Source: Bacteroidota bacterium
GTDB lineage: Bacteria; Chloroflexota; Anaerolineae; Aggregatilineales; Phototrophicaceae
Length of the DNA: 64,000 nucleotides
Assembly (NCBI GenBank): GCA_027492915.1
Contig: JAPUDW010000327.1
Coordinates: forward strand, 92,366 to 156,365
Reading direction: 5' to 3'
Below, in pieces: positions 33,337 through 42,274 of the stretch (its first letter is position 1; the number at the start of each line of letters is the position of its first letter). The notes below the pieces were generated by a model that did no database searches, was not told where the DNA came from, and was given only the letters and a program-made list of their open reading frames with translations. Both the position numbers and the translations under genes were made by a program.

Positions 33337-33969
33337 TTACCCTGCCAGCATTTTCTCCATCATATCAATCTCAGCCGTTTGGTTGGTAATGATGTCTTGC
33401 GCCAATTTGAGTAAGTCAGGATGGCCCTGAGGATCACGCTGCAACAGTCGTTGCGACATATGAATTGCATCATCATGATGATCAATCATTGATTCCAGAA
33501 ATGCAACTTCATAATCTTTGCCCTCTAACCGATTAAGCCCAGCCATCATACCCATCATCATCGTTGGGTCAGTCGCAGGCATAGTCATACCGGCCATGCT
33601 ACTAGGCGTTGCTGTGCCATTCATGTCCATAGCACCCGTGTTGCCCATACTCATCATATCGGCCATTGGCATGGGTTTATAGTCGACGTTGTACCACTTC
33701 AGCAAATAACCTTCCATGGTTGTTATTTCAGCGGTCTGTGCCGTAATGATGTCTTGGCACATTTTTAGGACAGACTCTGTCTTAGCCTTCATCAGGCAAT
33801 CCTGTGACATATCGAGCGCCATTTGATGATGATCCATCATTCCTTCAAGGAAACGGACCTCAGCTCGTCCGGCTCGCCCTTCTATAGGTGCATCAGCCAA
33901 TGCTGAGGGTAATACCGAGGCCATCAAAACAAATGCAAATAATCCAAAAACTATGTAACGAACCTTCAT
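33337..33969 (-). CDS. DUF305 exported copper-linked protein
   Basis: A 210-residue protein with a signal peptide (cleavage near PSALADA). Two DUF305 half-repeats carry the family motif: LEGMMDHHQMALDMSQ and LESMIDHHDDAIHMSQ, each followed by an ITAQTAEI/ITNQTAEI helix. The central linker is methionine-rich (MPMADMMSMGN, MAGMTMPATD, MMMGMMAG). His-His and Met-rich elements outside the cell fit copper binding or storage. The family function is not established. ATG 33969 follows GGAG. It ends an operon with a two-component system and a small Met-rich protein, so copper-induced expression is likely. Confidence 0.83.
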   Translation of the reverse strand: MKVRYIVFGLFAFVLMASVLPSALADAPIEGRAGRAEVRFLEGMMDHHQMALDMSQDCLMKAKTESVLKMCQDIITAQTAEITTMEGYLLKWYNVDYKPMPMADMMSMGNTGAMDMNGTATPSSMAGMTMPATDPTMMMGMMAGLNRLEGKDYEVAFLESMIDHHDDAIHMSQRLLQRDPQGHPDLLKLAQDIITNQTAEIDMMEKMLAG

Positions 33970-34001
33970 GATCAGACTCCCTATCAAATTGAACTAAATA
34001 A

Positions 34002-34214
34002 CTAATGATTCATCCCCGGCATGTTGGCTGGCATTGTCGAAGTCGCTTGTGCTGACATATTCATACCAGGCATAGAACCTTTGCTAGGTCTTATGACGAA
34101 TGTTTGGCTCGCGCTGTAAACGATCCAGACAATTAATGCGATCACAATAGCAGCCACTAGCCATTTCATAGATATTCCCGTGCGCCCCAGCGGTTTTTGT
34201 TCCATCAGTACCAT
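34002..34214 (-). CDS. Small membrane protein with outside methionine-rich tail
   Basis: About 70 residues: a short basic start, one membrane helix (WLVAAIVIALIVWIVYSA) and a C-terminal tail with repeated Met motifs and a final His (SMPGMNMSAQ, then MPANMPGMNH). The tail would face outside and could bind Cu(I) or Cu(II). The start is uncertain: ATG 34214, ATG 34205 or TTG 34232 are all in frame, without a clear ribosome site. It lies between the histidine kinase and DUF305 genes. It may assist the kinase or buffer copper near it. Confidence 0.62.
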   Translation of the reverse strand: MVLMEQKPLGRTGISMKWLVAAIVIALIVWIVYSASQTFVIRPSKGSMPGMNMSAQATSTMPANMPGMNH

Positions 34215-34293
34215 TTTTCTTATGTCTGCCAAAAGGTGATGAACATATCAAACAACATTAAAATCCATGTCGACCAACGTAGCCGAGACATTG

Positions 34294-35454
34294 CTACAGG
34301 ATGCGTCGTGTTATTGAAGCACATATGTCAGTTGTATGAAGTTTTGATGAAGTTTCTACTTGTGGCAATGTAAAATAGAAAGTGCTGCCCGTGTTTAGAC
34401 CAGCGCTTTCGACCCAAATCCGTCCCTTATGAGCCTCAATTATGTATTGAGCGATAGTCAGACCAATTCCACTACCGCCTCCAGCTCGTGAACGAGATTT
34501 GTCTACACGATAAAATCGTTGAAAGACGCACTTAAGGTCAGTAGCATCCAATCCAATTCCTGTATCTCGTACAACAAAACGAGCAAATTTATCATGTTGC
34601 TCGACAAATACAATGACATTCCCACCTGTTGGTGTATATTGCAGCGCATTTCCCAGTAAATTAAGAAGTACCTGCCGGATGCGGTCAAAATCTCCAAGCA
34701 CATTCACGGAACAATCTGATAGACAGACAGTTAGAGATACCTTTTTGTCCTCAAACTGTGGTTGCAACCAATCTGCGGCTGCTTTTATAATCCGAATTGG
34801 GTTTTGAGGGGAAATATCCATTTGTAATTGCGAAGCTTCTGCCCGGGAGAGTTCTTGTAGATCGTGAACGAGTCGTTGCAAACGATCTACTTCACGGCGA
34901 ATAATGCGAAATGTATCTTGTGACGGCGCAATTACACCATCCTGCAAACCCTCCATATAGCCTTTTATACTGGCTAAAGGGGTTTTCAATTCGTGACTCA
35001 CATCTCCAATAAGTCGCTGCCGCATGGCCTCTGTTTCAGCGAGAGATGCGGCCATGCTGTTAAAGCTTCGTGTTAGCTCACCTAATTCTCCAGTTTCGTG
35101 CGTGCTGAGTCTTTCGCTATAGTGGCCCTCAGCGATATATTGACTCGCATTCACGATTTTTTGTATTGGACGAGTAATTCTCAAACTGATATACCAACTG
35201 GCACCAACCGCCGCAACTATTGCCGTTATGCCTGCGACAAGAAGTGCGCCGTTCAAAGTTTCACGAAAACGTGCATTAAGATCATCTTTGACGCTCTGCT
35301 GCTCACGGCTTGACATCATGGACATATTACTCATATGTTCAACGTGGCTGGAAAAAGCAGCCGGTGCAATCAATAGGGTGGTAACGGCGACGACCATCAA
35401 ACTGATTACGATAACAAAGAAATGCGAGAAAAATAATTTCCAATTCAATGTCAT
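34294..35454 (-). CDS. Copper-type sensor histidine kinase (CusS/BaeS-like)
   Basis: A 386-residue membrane kinase. Two helices (about 8-30 and 70-92) enclose a short outside loop containing HVEHMSNMSMM, a His/Met cluster suited to copper. Then come a HAMP domain, the phospho-acceptor His154 in GDVSHELKTPLASI, and an ATPase domain with NLLGNALQYTP, DTGIGLD and GGGSGIGLTIA. The small loop lacks the large sensor fold of CusS, so metal would bind directly to the loop. The start overlaps the response-regulator stop by ATGA. Signals pass to the regulator at 35451. Confidence 0.87.
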   Translation of the reverse strand: MTLNWKLFFSHFFVIVISLMVVAVTTLLIAPAAFSSHVEHMSNMSMMSSREQQSVKDDLNARFRETLNGALLVAGITAIVAAVGASWYISLRITRPIQKIVNASQYIAEGHYSERLSTHETGELGELTRSFNSMAASLAETEAMRQRLIGDVSHELKTPLASIKGYMEGLQDGVIAPSQDTFRIIRREVDRLQRLVHDLQELSRAEASQLQMDISPQNPIRIIKAAADWLQPQFEDKKVSLTVCLSDCSVNVLGDFDRIRQVLLNLLGNALQYTPTGGNVIVFVEQHDKFARFVVRDTGIGLDATDLKCVFQRFYRVDKSRSRAGGGSGIGLTIAQYIIEAHKGRIWVESAGLNTGSTFYFTLPQVETSSKLHTTDICASITRRIL

Positions 35455-36140
35455 TGGGGTTCATCTTCAAATTTATAGCCTACACTGCGAACAGTGAGCA
35501 CATGTTTCGGATTTACCGGATCATGTTCAAGTTTTTGTCGGATACGACCAATATGAACATCAACTACTCGTTCATCGCCATAAAAATCGTATCCCCATAC
35601 TTGTTCAAGTAATTGCTCACGAGTTAAAACCTGTCCTGAATGGAGCGCTAGCACTTTTAGGAGCTTAAATTCCAATGCTGTCAAATCCACTTCCTGCTCA
35701 TCACGCCATATCTTATGACGCTGGCTATCGATCCGAATACATGGAAAAGACAGAATACTATCTTCATTGCGAGATGCACTGCGATCACGTCTTAAAATCG
35801 CTTTCACGCGAGCAACTAACTCACGCGGGCTGAAAGGCTTTGTCAGATAATCATCGGCACCCACCGTCAAACCGACAATACGATCTGTTTCTTCAGATTT
35901 TGCTGTAAGTAAAAGAACATAAACATCAGACTCGCGTCGAAGTTGTTGTAAAATTTCAAGCCCATCCATACCGGGCAGCATAATATCTAAAATGATCAAA
36001 TTTGGCTGATGGCGACGAAATAATGTTAAACCCTGTTTTCCATCGCTAGCTTTGTAGACAATATAACCTTCTGCTGCAAGGTATGCCTCAACCAGATTGA
36101 GAATATTTTCCTCATCGTCCACAATTAAAATATCTGCCAT
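35451..36140 (-). CDS. OmpR-family response regulator (CopR/CusR-like)
   Basis: A 229-residue regulator. The receiver domain has the acidic pair DDEEN, phospho-acceptor Asp52 (LDIMLPGMDG), and the KPFSPREL lysine. The C-terminal winged helix (QEVDLTALEFKLLKVLA to VVDVHIGRIRQKL) is of the OmpR/PhoB type. ATG 36140 follows AGGG; the upstream ATG 36164 is a weaker start. It is divergent from copB, and the 150-bp gap between them holds a CGCCA-AA-TGGCG palindrome, so self-regulation and copB control from one site are likely. Confidence 0.88.
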   Translation of the reverse strand: MADILIVDDEENILNLVEAYLAAEGYIVYKASDGKQGLTLFRRHQPNLIILDIMLPGMDGLEILQQLRRESDVYVLLLTAKSEETDRIVGLTVGADDYLTKPFSPRELVARVKAILRRDRSASRNEDSILSFPCIRIDSQRHKIWRDEQEVDLTALEFKLLKVLALHSGQVLTREQLLEQVWGYDFYGDERVVDVHIGRIRQKLEHDPVNPKHVLTVRSVGYKFEDEPQ

Positions 36141-36209
36141 CAGAACCCTATTACACTCATCCATAAATTCACTTTACGAATCCTAGCTAATTTCTCGGTG
36201 TCTGTAACC

Positions 36210-36221
36210 CGCCAAATGGCG
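36210..36221. promoter_or_regulatory. Copper-regulon palindrome 1, CGCCA-AA-TGGCG
   Basis: A 12-bp palindrome between the divergent response-regulator and copB genes. The same arms with a TA or TT centre occur at 38617-38628 (copA) and 42193-42204 (HMA chaperone/GT39). All three sit in promoter gaps of copper genes. Confidence 0.65.
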
Positions 36222-36293
36222 CATGCTTGGTGGGCTGATAATACGTAAGATGATGATTGAAATAAAAAGCAAAGCGTTGCGAGGGTCGGAAGT

Positions 36294-38465
36294 ATGGATA
36301 ATTCTCCTAACAGCACAAAGCGGATACCAAATGAACAGCAACATGATGACCAGCACGCGGAACACAGTGATCGCACCAATATAAAGCCTAAGGTAATGGA
36401 TATGGAGGCAATGGATCACTCCGCTCATGCTGGACATAGCAATCACGACGCACATACCGGACATGGAGTGATGCACGAAGGTCACGCCACTATGATGCGA
36501 AATCGGTTCTGGATTTGTGTGCCACTGACATTCATCGTATTGCTTTATTCCCCTATGATTCAGACCTGGTTTCACTTCACGGCACCGCAATTTCCCGGCA
36601 GTCAGTTGATTGCGCCGATTATCGGCACAATTATCTTTGTAGTGGGCGGTTTCCCTTTCCTCAGCATGGCGCGGCAGGAATTAGCAATCCGCCAACCGGC
36701 CATGATGACCCTGATTTCTCTGGCAATCACAACGGCCTATCTTTACAGCATGGGCATTTTTCTGTTCCCGATAAGCGATACAGCAATGCGTTCTGGAGGT
36801 ATGACCGACTTCTTTTGGGAATTGGCAACGCTCATCACCATTATGCTGCTCGGACATTGGATTGAACTCCGCAGCGTTGGTCAAGCACAGGGCGCTCTGC
36901 GGGAACTGGCAAAGCTCTTACCCGACCAAGCAGAACGTATCCTCCCCAATGGTCAGACAGAAAATGTTATCGTCAGCCAACTCCGCTCCGGAGATCGCGT
37001 TTTGATCCGACCCGGCACGAGTATTCCTGCGGATGGTGTCGTATCAGAAGGTGATAGTAGTGTCAACGAGGCCATGATTACCGGTGAAAGTAAACCTGTA
37101 GATAAACACATAGGTGATAAAGTAATTGGAGGAACAGTCAATTTATCGGGATCACTCCGTGTGGAGATCCAACAGGTCGGAGAAAGTACGGCGCTAGCTG
37201 GCATCATGCGCTTAGTTGAAGAAGCGCAAAAGAGTCAATCACGTGCTCAAACCCTTGCTCAACGTGCTGCTTTTTACCTGACTGTTGTCGCGATTGTCGC
37301 TGGCATTTTGACTTTCATTGGCTGGATCATTTTCACGGGCAATGTCTCCGATGCGGTGCGCTTTACGGTTGGGGTGCTAATCATCGCGTGCCCACATGCA
37401 TTAGGGTTGGCGGTTCCTCTGGTTATTTCGATCTCAACAACACTCTCAGCACGCAATGGATTACTGATCCGCAAGCGTGTTGCACTGGAAAGCGCGAAAG
37501 ATCTGAACTATATCATTTTCGACAAAACCGGTACGCTGACTAAAGGCGAACAGGGAATCGTAGATACTGCGACCACTGGAATCAGCGCAGACGAAGCATT
37601 GAGCATTGCTGCGGGGATTGAAGGCGACAGTGAACACATCATTGCTGAAGCCGTTCTCAAGTATGCTCAGTCGAAAAGTATCCAACCATCACCAGTTAGC
37701 AATTTTGAAAGTCTAGCTGGACGAGGTGTGAAGGCCGTGGTGAACGGAGCAACCTATTTTGCGGGTGGCCCCCGTTTGCTGGAGCAACAAAAATGGACAG
37801 TACCAGCCATGTTACAACCTTCACTACAGAAAGCTGAAGCTGCTGGACAATCGGTGATCTATCTGGCGGATGAAAAAGGGGTTGTAGCGCTGTTTGCAGT
37901 TGCCGATGTCATCCGCGAGGAAAGCCGACAGGCTGTAAAGCAACTTCATGATCTTGGATTGAAGGTTGCTATGCTAACCGGCGATAGTGAAGCAGTAGCG
38001 AAAGCAGTGGCCCAGGAACTCGGTATTGATACCTATTTTGCACAGGTACTTCCTGAAAACAAAGCGGATAAAGTTCGCGAGTTGCAGCGCGGCGGCAATA
38101 AGGTCGCAATGGTTGGCGACGGCGTGAACGACGCACCTGCATTGCTCACAGCCGATGTGGGCATTGCCATTGGTGCAGGGACAGATGTAGCCATTGAAAG
38201 TGCCGGAATTATATTAGTCCGCTCTAACCCGCTCGATATTGTCAAGATTATCCGCCTGAGCCGCGCGACCTATCGTAAGATGATTCAGAATTTGGTGTGG
38301 GCGGCAGGCTATAACGTATTCGCTATCCCCTTGGCAATGGGTGTTCTCGCGCCGATTGGCATTACGCTTGATCCAGCCATTGGGGCAGTTTTCATGTCAG
38401 CCAGTACAGTCATTGTGGCAATCAACGCCCAGCTTTTGCGCGGACTAATTTTGTCAAATGCATAG
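36294..38465 (+). CDS. copB: CopB-type P1B-3 copper ATPase (CPH motif)
   Basis: A 723-residue copper pump. The N-terminus (17-64) is histidine-rich (DHSAHAGHSNHDAHTGHG) and has no HMA domain. The membrane motif is CPH (366-368, IIACPHALGLAVP), the mark of P1B-3 ATPases that export Cu(II) or Cu(I) and sometimes Ag. Catalytic motifs are TGES, DKTGTLTKGE (Asp410), SEHIIAEA and [14 protein letters not shown] replaces the usual SEHP at the nucleotide-binding site, a small deviation. It is divergent from the CusR-like regulator and shares with it the palindrome at 36210. Confidence 0.9.
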   Translation: MDNSPNSTKRIPNEQQHDDQHAEHSDRTNIKPKVMDMEAMDHSAHAGHSNHDAHTGHGVMHEGHATMMRNRFWICVPLTFIVLLYSPMIQTWFHFTAPQFPGSQLIAPIIGTIIFVVGGFPFLSMARQELAIRQPAMMTLISLAITTAYLYSMGIFLFPISDTAMRSGGMTDFFWELATLITIMLLGHWIELRSVGQAQGALRELAKLLPDQAERILPNGQTENVIVSQLRSGDRVLIRPGTSIPADGVVSEGDSSVNEAMITGESKPVDKHIGDKVIGGTVNLSGSLRVEIQQVGESTALAGIMRLVEEAQKSQSRAQTLAQRAAFYLTVVAIVAGILTFIGWIIFTGNVSDAVRFTVGVLIIACPHALGLAVPLVISISTTLSARNGLLIRKRVALESAKDLNYIIFDKTGTLTKGEQGIVDTATTGISADEALSIAAGIEGDSEHIIAEAVLKYAQSKSIQPSPVSNFESLAGRGVKAVVNGATYFAGGPRLLEQQKWTVPAMLQPSLQKAEAAGQSVIYLADEKGVVALFAVADVIREESRQAVKQLHDLGLKVAMLTGDSEAVAKAVAQELGIDTYFAQVLPENKADKVRELQRGGNKVAMVGDGVNDAPALLTADVGIAIGAGTDVAIESAGIILVRSNPLDIVKIIRLSRATYRKMIQNLVWAAGYNVFAIPLAMGVLAPIGITLDPAIGAVFMSASTVIVAINAQLLRGLILSNA

Positions 38466-38616
38466 TGAGTTGTACTTTTAGATGAAGCGAAGTCCAGATA
38501 AATGATAGCTTCGTCTGATTCACAACTTGAATTCCATCAATGTAACCACAATAAGGAACTTAGCAATTTTGCCAATTGCAAATCAGATATGTGATGCAAA
38601 ATCGATTGCCCTAACA

Positions 38617-38628
38617 CGCCATATGGCG
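38617..38628. promoter_or_regulatory. Copper-regulon palindrome 2, CGCCA-TA-TGGCG
   Basis: A perfect 12-bp palindrome 73 bp before the copA start at 38702. The copB-copA gap (38466-38701) also holds a weak hairpin, GATGAAGC/GCTTCGTC (38481-38515), without a T-run, possibly the end of the copB message. Confidence 0.65.
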
Positions 38629-38701
38629 CGTATCATGCTAACAGTTTTCGTTTATCTTCAAACTGTTGAACTAAATGAGTAATTTCAATCAGGGAACTAG
38701 A

Positions 38702-41242
38702 ATGTCGAATAACATAACCCAAGAAGTTGAACTCCCTATCACAGGCATGACCTGTGCGAGTTGTGTTCGTAATGTTGAACGTGCGCTCACCAAAGCCAAC
38801 GGTGTTGTCAGCGCAACTGTTAACCTAGCAACTGAACGTGCATCAGTAACCTATGATCCCGCCCAAATTAAGTTAGATCAAATGATAGACCGTGTTTCCG
38901 GTGCTGGATACGGCGTGGTTCAAGCAACTATCGAGCTTCCTATCACGGGCATGACCTGTGCGTCATGTGTACGAAGTGTCGAGCGCGCACTTTCAAAGCC
39001 ATCGGGTATTCTGTCAGTAAATGTCAATCTCGCCACTGAGAAAGCAACCGTTTCTTATTTGCCGGGTAGAGTTCGTCGATCTGATTTGGTCAAAGCAGTA
39101 GAAGCAGCCGGTTACGGCGTAATTGATCTCTCAACTGCGGAGCAACCAGAAGACGCGGAACGTGCAGCTCGTGAGGCCGAAACCCAACGTCAACGACGAT
39201 TGGTCATTATCGGCGCTTTATTCACCATCCCTCTGTTCATCTTAAGTATGACTCGGGATCTATTAATGCTGAGTGCTGTTCCGACTAGCAATATGTCTGG
39301 TATGACAATGAGTGGGACAGCCTTACCTTGGTTTATGTGGGTAGGCTGGCCGTTCGTATTTGGACTGCTTGCCACACCCGTACAAGTTTTGCTTGGTCGG
39401 CAGTATATCGTCGGCGCGTGGAAAGCCGCTCGCAATCGTACCGCCAATATGGATACGCTGATCGCGTTAGGCTCACTGGCCGCTTACACTTACAGTGTCG
39501 TCGTATTGATTGGAACACTGCTCAATAGCAATGGCCTCTCCGGGCATGTCTATTTTGAAACCGGCGCGGTCATTCTGGTACTCATCACTTTCGGCAAGTT
39601 ACTTGAATCACGAGCTAAAGGGCGTACCAGCGAAGCCATTAAGAAACTAATGGGCTTGGCTCCACGTACCGCGACATTGCTACGGGATGGGCAAGAAACT
39701 GAAGTGAGTGTCGATGATATTGTCGTCGGTGATATGCTGGTCGTACGCCCCGGCGAACGGATTCCTGTGGACGGTGTGGTTGTCGAAGGCCGTTCGTCAG
39801 TGGATGAATCTATGCTTACAGGCGAAAGTCTGCCCGTTGGCAAAAGTGCTGGTAGTAATGCTATCGGCAGCACCATCAATAAACAGGGACGGTTGATAAT
39901 CGAAGCCCAGCGCGTAGGCAGCGAAACTGCGCTGGCACAAATTATTCGTCTGGTCGAGCAGGCGCAAGGCTCAAAAGCACCCATCCAGCATGTCGCCGAT
40001 CAAGTGTCGAGTGTTTTTGTCCCGATTGTACTCGCTCTGGCAGCAGTGACGTTCTTGGGGTGGTTAGTATTGGCGCATGGCGATTTTACAACCGCCATGA
40101 TGCACGCTATCGCAGTACTGGTCATCGCTTGTCCATGTGCTTTGGGTTTGGCCACTCCAACAGCCATTATGGTTGGGACTGGACGTGGCGCGGAAATGGG
40201 AATCCTATTTAAGAACAGCGAAGCTCTGGAAAATGCTCATCGCATCAAGGTGATTGCCCTTGATAAAACAGGCACGATTACGCGCGGTGAACCCAGTGTG
40301 ACCGATGTCGTCCCGACTATCGATTTCACGAGCGAACGGTTACTCCAAATTGCTGCCTCTGCCGAGCGAGGCAGCGAACATCCGCTGGCACAGGCGATTG
40401 TTCAGAAGGCGCAAGCCCAAAAACTCACCCTCATGCAACCGCAAGATTTTCAGTCCGAAGCCGGACGCGGCATTCAAGCGCTGATTGATGGTCAATCGGT
40501 GCAAATCGGTAGTCCCCGCTATATCAGTGAGTTAGGTATTGATCTGGGTAAGACAGTTGCCGAGGTCGAAAACTTGCAGGCGAAAGGCCGCACAGTTGTG
40601 ATGGTCATGGTAAACGGCAAGTATGCGGGTATGATTGGTATTGCCGATACTGTGAAACCTACTTCAGCCACTGCGATTGCTGCTCTCAAGGCGCTGGGCT
40701 TAGAGGTGGTTATGATTACGGGCGACAATCAACGCACGGCACAAGCCATTGCCGCAGAGGTTGGGATTACACGTATTTTAGCTGATGTACTGCCTGCCCA
40801 GAAATCTGAGGCTGTAAAATCCCTTCAATCGGGTGGTCAAAAGGTGGCGATGGTAGGCGATGGCGTAAACGATGCGCCCGCACTGGCTCAAGCCGATGTA
40901 GGTATTGCTATTGGCACAGGTACAGACATTGCAATAGAAGCCTCTGATATAACGCTCGTGAGTGGTGACTTGATTGGCGCAGCACGAGCAATCAAATTGA
41001 GCAAAGCCACCATGCGAACAATCTATCAGAATCTCTTCTGGGCTTTCATCTACAACATCATCTTAATCCCGGCGGCGATATTCGGTGTACTGGCTCCCGT
41101 ACTTGCCGCAGCGGCTATGGCTTTTTCGTCCGTCTTCGTTGTTAGCAACAGTTTGCGTTTGCGCCGAATCCGTTTGGAGAATGAAAAAGCTGACTATCAA
41201 TCCCAAACTAGGGTTTTGAAAGCTACGCCCGAACTTCAGTAA
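38702..41242 (+). CDS. copA: CopA-type P1B-1 Cu(I) ATPase
   Basis: An 846-residue Cu(I) exporter. Two N-terminal HMA domains each have GMTCASC (Cys18/21 and Cys86/89). Then come the eight-helix core with CPC (477-479, [12 protein letters not shown]), [15 protein letters not shown] (Asp521), SEHPLAQA and [11 protein letters not shown] methionine-rich outside loop ([10 protein letters not shown]) after the first core helix may help release copper. ATG 38702 is preceded by AGGGA; another ATG 27 bp upstream is in frame. Palindrome 2 lies upstream. With CopB it gives two pumps of different ion preference. Confidence 0.92.
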   Translation: MSNNITQEVELPITGMTCASCVRNVERALTKANGVVSATVNLATERASVTYDPAQIKLDQMIDRVSGAGYGVVQATIELPITGMTCASCVRSVERALSKPSGILSVNVNLATEKATVSYLPGRVRRSDLVKAVEAAGYGVIDLSTAEQPEDAERAAREAETQRQRRLVIIGALFTIPLFILSMTRDLLMLSAVPTSNMSGMTMSGTALPWFMWVGWPFVFGLLATPVQVLLGRQYIVGAWKAARNRTANMDTLIALGSLAAYTYSVVVLIGTLLNSNGLSGHVYFETGAVILVLITFGKLLESRAKGRTSEAIKKLMGLAPRTATLLRDGQETEVSVDDIVVGDMLVVRPGERIPVDGVVVEGRSSVDESMLTGESLPVGKSAGSNAIGSTINKQGRLIIEAQRVGSETALAQIIRLVEQAQGSKAPIQHVADQVSSVFVPIVLALAAVTFLGWLVLAHGDFTTAMMHAIAVLVIACPCALGLATPTAIMVGTGRGAEMGILFKNSEALENAHRIKVIALDKTGTITRGEPSVTDVVPTIDFTSERLLQIAASAERGSEHPLAQAIVQKAQAQKLTLMQPQDFQSEAGRGIQALIDGQSVQIGSPRYISELGIDLGKTVAEVENLQAKGRTVVMVMVNGKYAGMIGIADTVKPTSATAIAALKALGLEVVMITGDNQRTAQAIAAEVGITRILADVLPAQKSEAVKSLQSGGQKVAMVGDGVNDAPALAQADVGIAIGTGTDIAIEASDITLVSGDLIGAARAIKLSKATMRTIYQNLFWAFIYNIILIPAAIFGVLAPVLAAAAMAFSSVFVVSNSLRLRRIRLENEKADYQSQTRVLKATPELQ

Positions 41243-41368
41243 TTCCGGGATACTGTTCGATTTGTCAATGAGCGACAACCGGGGTTGCCAATGTGCATCC
41301 CCTTATCATTTAGGTGACTGTAAGCAGCCTTCTGTAATGTGTCATTACTATAAATATTGGAGGCTATC

Positions 41369-41854
41369 TTGTCGCGCAAACGCAAAATTGCAACAGCATT
41401 AGTTGGGATCGTCGTTGTTGGTTTTCTTATACTACAAGTGCTTCCAGTAGGAAGTTTTCGTGACGTGCTTCAGCGTAAGGCTAATCCGTCCGTCATAGCT
41501 ACGATTGATTGGAATTCGCCCGATACGGAAAATTTGGTAAAGAGAGCCTGTTTCGATTGTCATAGTAACGAAACAATATATCCTTGGTATGCCCAAGTTG
41601 CGCCTGTTTCTTGGTTAGTCACTCGCGACGTGAACAAAGGACGCGCAGCGATGAATTTTTCTGAGGATGCGGCAACGGAATATGACTTAAATGATTTGGA
41701 ATGGCATCTTTATAACGATATGCCTCCCCGCATCTATTTGGTTATGCATCCAGAAGCCAAGTTAACCGATGAGGAAAGAAAAACACTTCTCGAAGGGTTT
41801 CAAGATACATTCACCCAAGCGTCACATGAAGGCATGGATATGAGCGGGGGATAG
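41369..41854 (+). CDS. Heme-binding-domain (Haem_bd) membrane-anchored protein
   Basis: A 161-residue protein with one N-terminal helix (7-27) and a c-type heme motif CFDCH (Cys61, Cys64, His65). The block YPWYAQVAPVSWLVTRDV and the later MNFS are typical of the Haem_bd family. A methionine-rich end (HEGMDMSGG) suggests additional metal binding. The start is TTG 41369 after GGAGG; an earlier TTG (41357) overlaps that site. Heme attachment would need a cytochrome maturation system, which agrees with the CcdA/TlpA proteins elsewhere in the window. Position after copA suggests a role in copper or electron transfer outside the cell. Confidence 0.8.
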   Translation: MSRKRKIATALVGIVVVGFLILQVLPVGSFRDVLQRKANPSVIATIDWNSPDTENLVKRACFDCHSNETIYPWYAQVAPVSWLVTRDVNKGRAAMNFSEDAATEYDLNDLEWHLYNDMPPRIYLVMHPEAKLTDEERKTLLEGFQDTFTQASHEGMDMSGG

Positions 41855-41863
41855 CAAGAGAAA

Positions 41864-41900
41864 AACACGCTACTTATTTCAAGTAACGTGTTCTTTTTTG
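41864..41900. terminator. Bidirectional terminator between Haem_bd and HMA genes
   Basis: AACACG and CGTGTT, continued by an inner TACTT/AAGTA stem, followed by TCTTTTTT on the plus strand and TTTTTCTC on the minus strand. It can end both convergent transcripts. Confidence 0.8.
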
Positions 41901-41913
41901 CAGTAGACAGTAC

Positions 41914-42123
41914 TTATACCGGTGCAGGTGCGTAATCAATCTCAACGAGCTTGCCTTCAATACCGCCCCATGAAGCTGGCGCATCCCACTCAACTGTAAC
42001 CATCTTCGTGTCGACATCCGCATCGACCTGTTTCACACCCGGAAGCTGACTTACTTCGGTCTTAATTGTATTCACGCAGCCATCGCAACCAATAGCCGGC
42101 ACTTGAAATGTTTTACGCTCCAT
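41914..42123 (-). CDS. copZ: CopZ-like HMA metallochaperone
   Basis: A 69-residue HMA protein. The metal loop is IGCDGCVNTI (Cys13/Cys16), with Ile-Gly in place of the usual Met-x before the first cysteine. The rest (EVSQLPGVKQVDADVDTKMVTVEW) has the expected fold. It would carry Cu(I) to CopA. It is divergent from the GT39 gene, and palindrome 3 lies 70 bp upstream, consistent with copper control. It is less similar to the chaperone at 31391 than two recent duplicates would be. Confidence 0.85.
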   Translation of the reverse strand: MERKTFQVPAIGCDGCVNTIKTEVSQLPGVKQVDADVDTKMVTVEWDAPASWGGIEGKLVEIDYAPAPV

Positions 42124-42192
42124 GAAAAATCTCCTTTAGTATCGTCAAAATCTGACAAAGAAAGTTTACTATACGCCGTGATGAAATATATA

Positions 42193-42204
42193 CGCCATTT
42201 GGCG
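42193..42204. promoter_or_regulatory. Copper-regulon palindrome 3, CGCCA-TT-TGGCG
   Basis: A 12-bp palindrome in the 150-bp divergent gap between the HMA chaperone (starts at 42123) and GT39 (starts at 42275). The flanks ATA and GTAT extend the symmetry with one base offset. Confidence 0.65.
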
Positions 42205-42274
42205 GTATTTATACATTGTAGACATGTGTTAGTGTGAGTAGTTAGGGGTTTTCTCACAAAGGGGCTTTTCAAAA

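Noticed and set aside
36210-42204. CGCCA palindromes as CueR or CsoR operators
   Set aside because: No MerR-family or CsoR-family gene is seen in the window, and the sequence lacks the known spacing and half-sites of those boxes.
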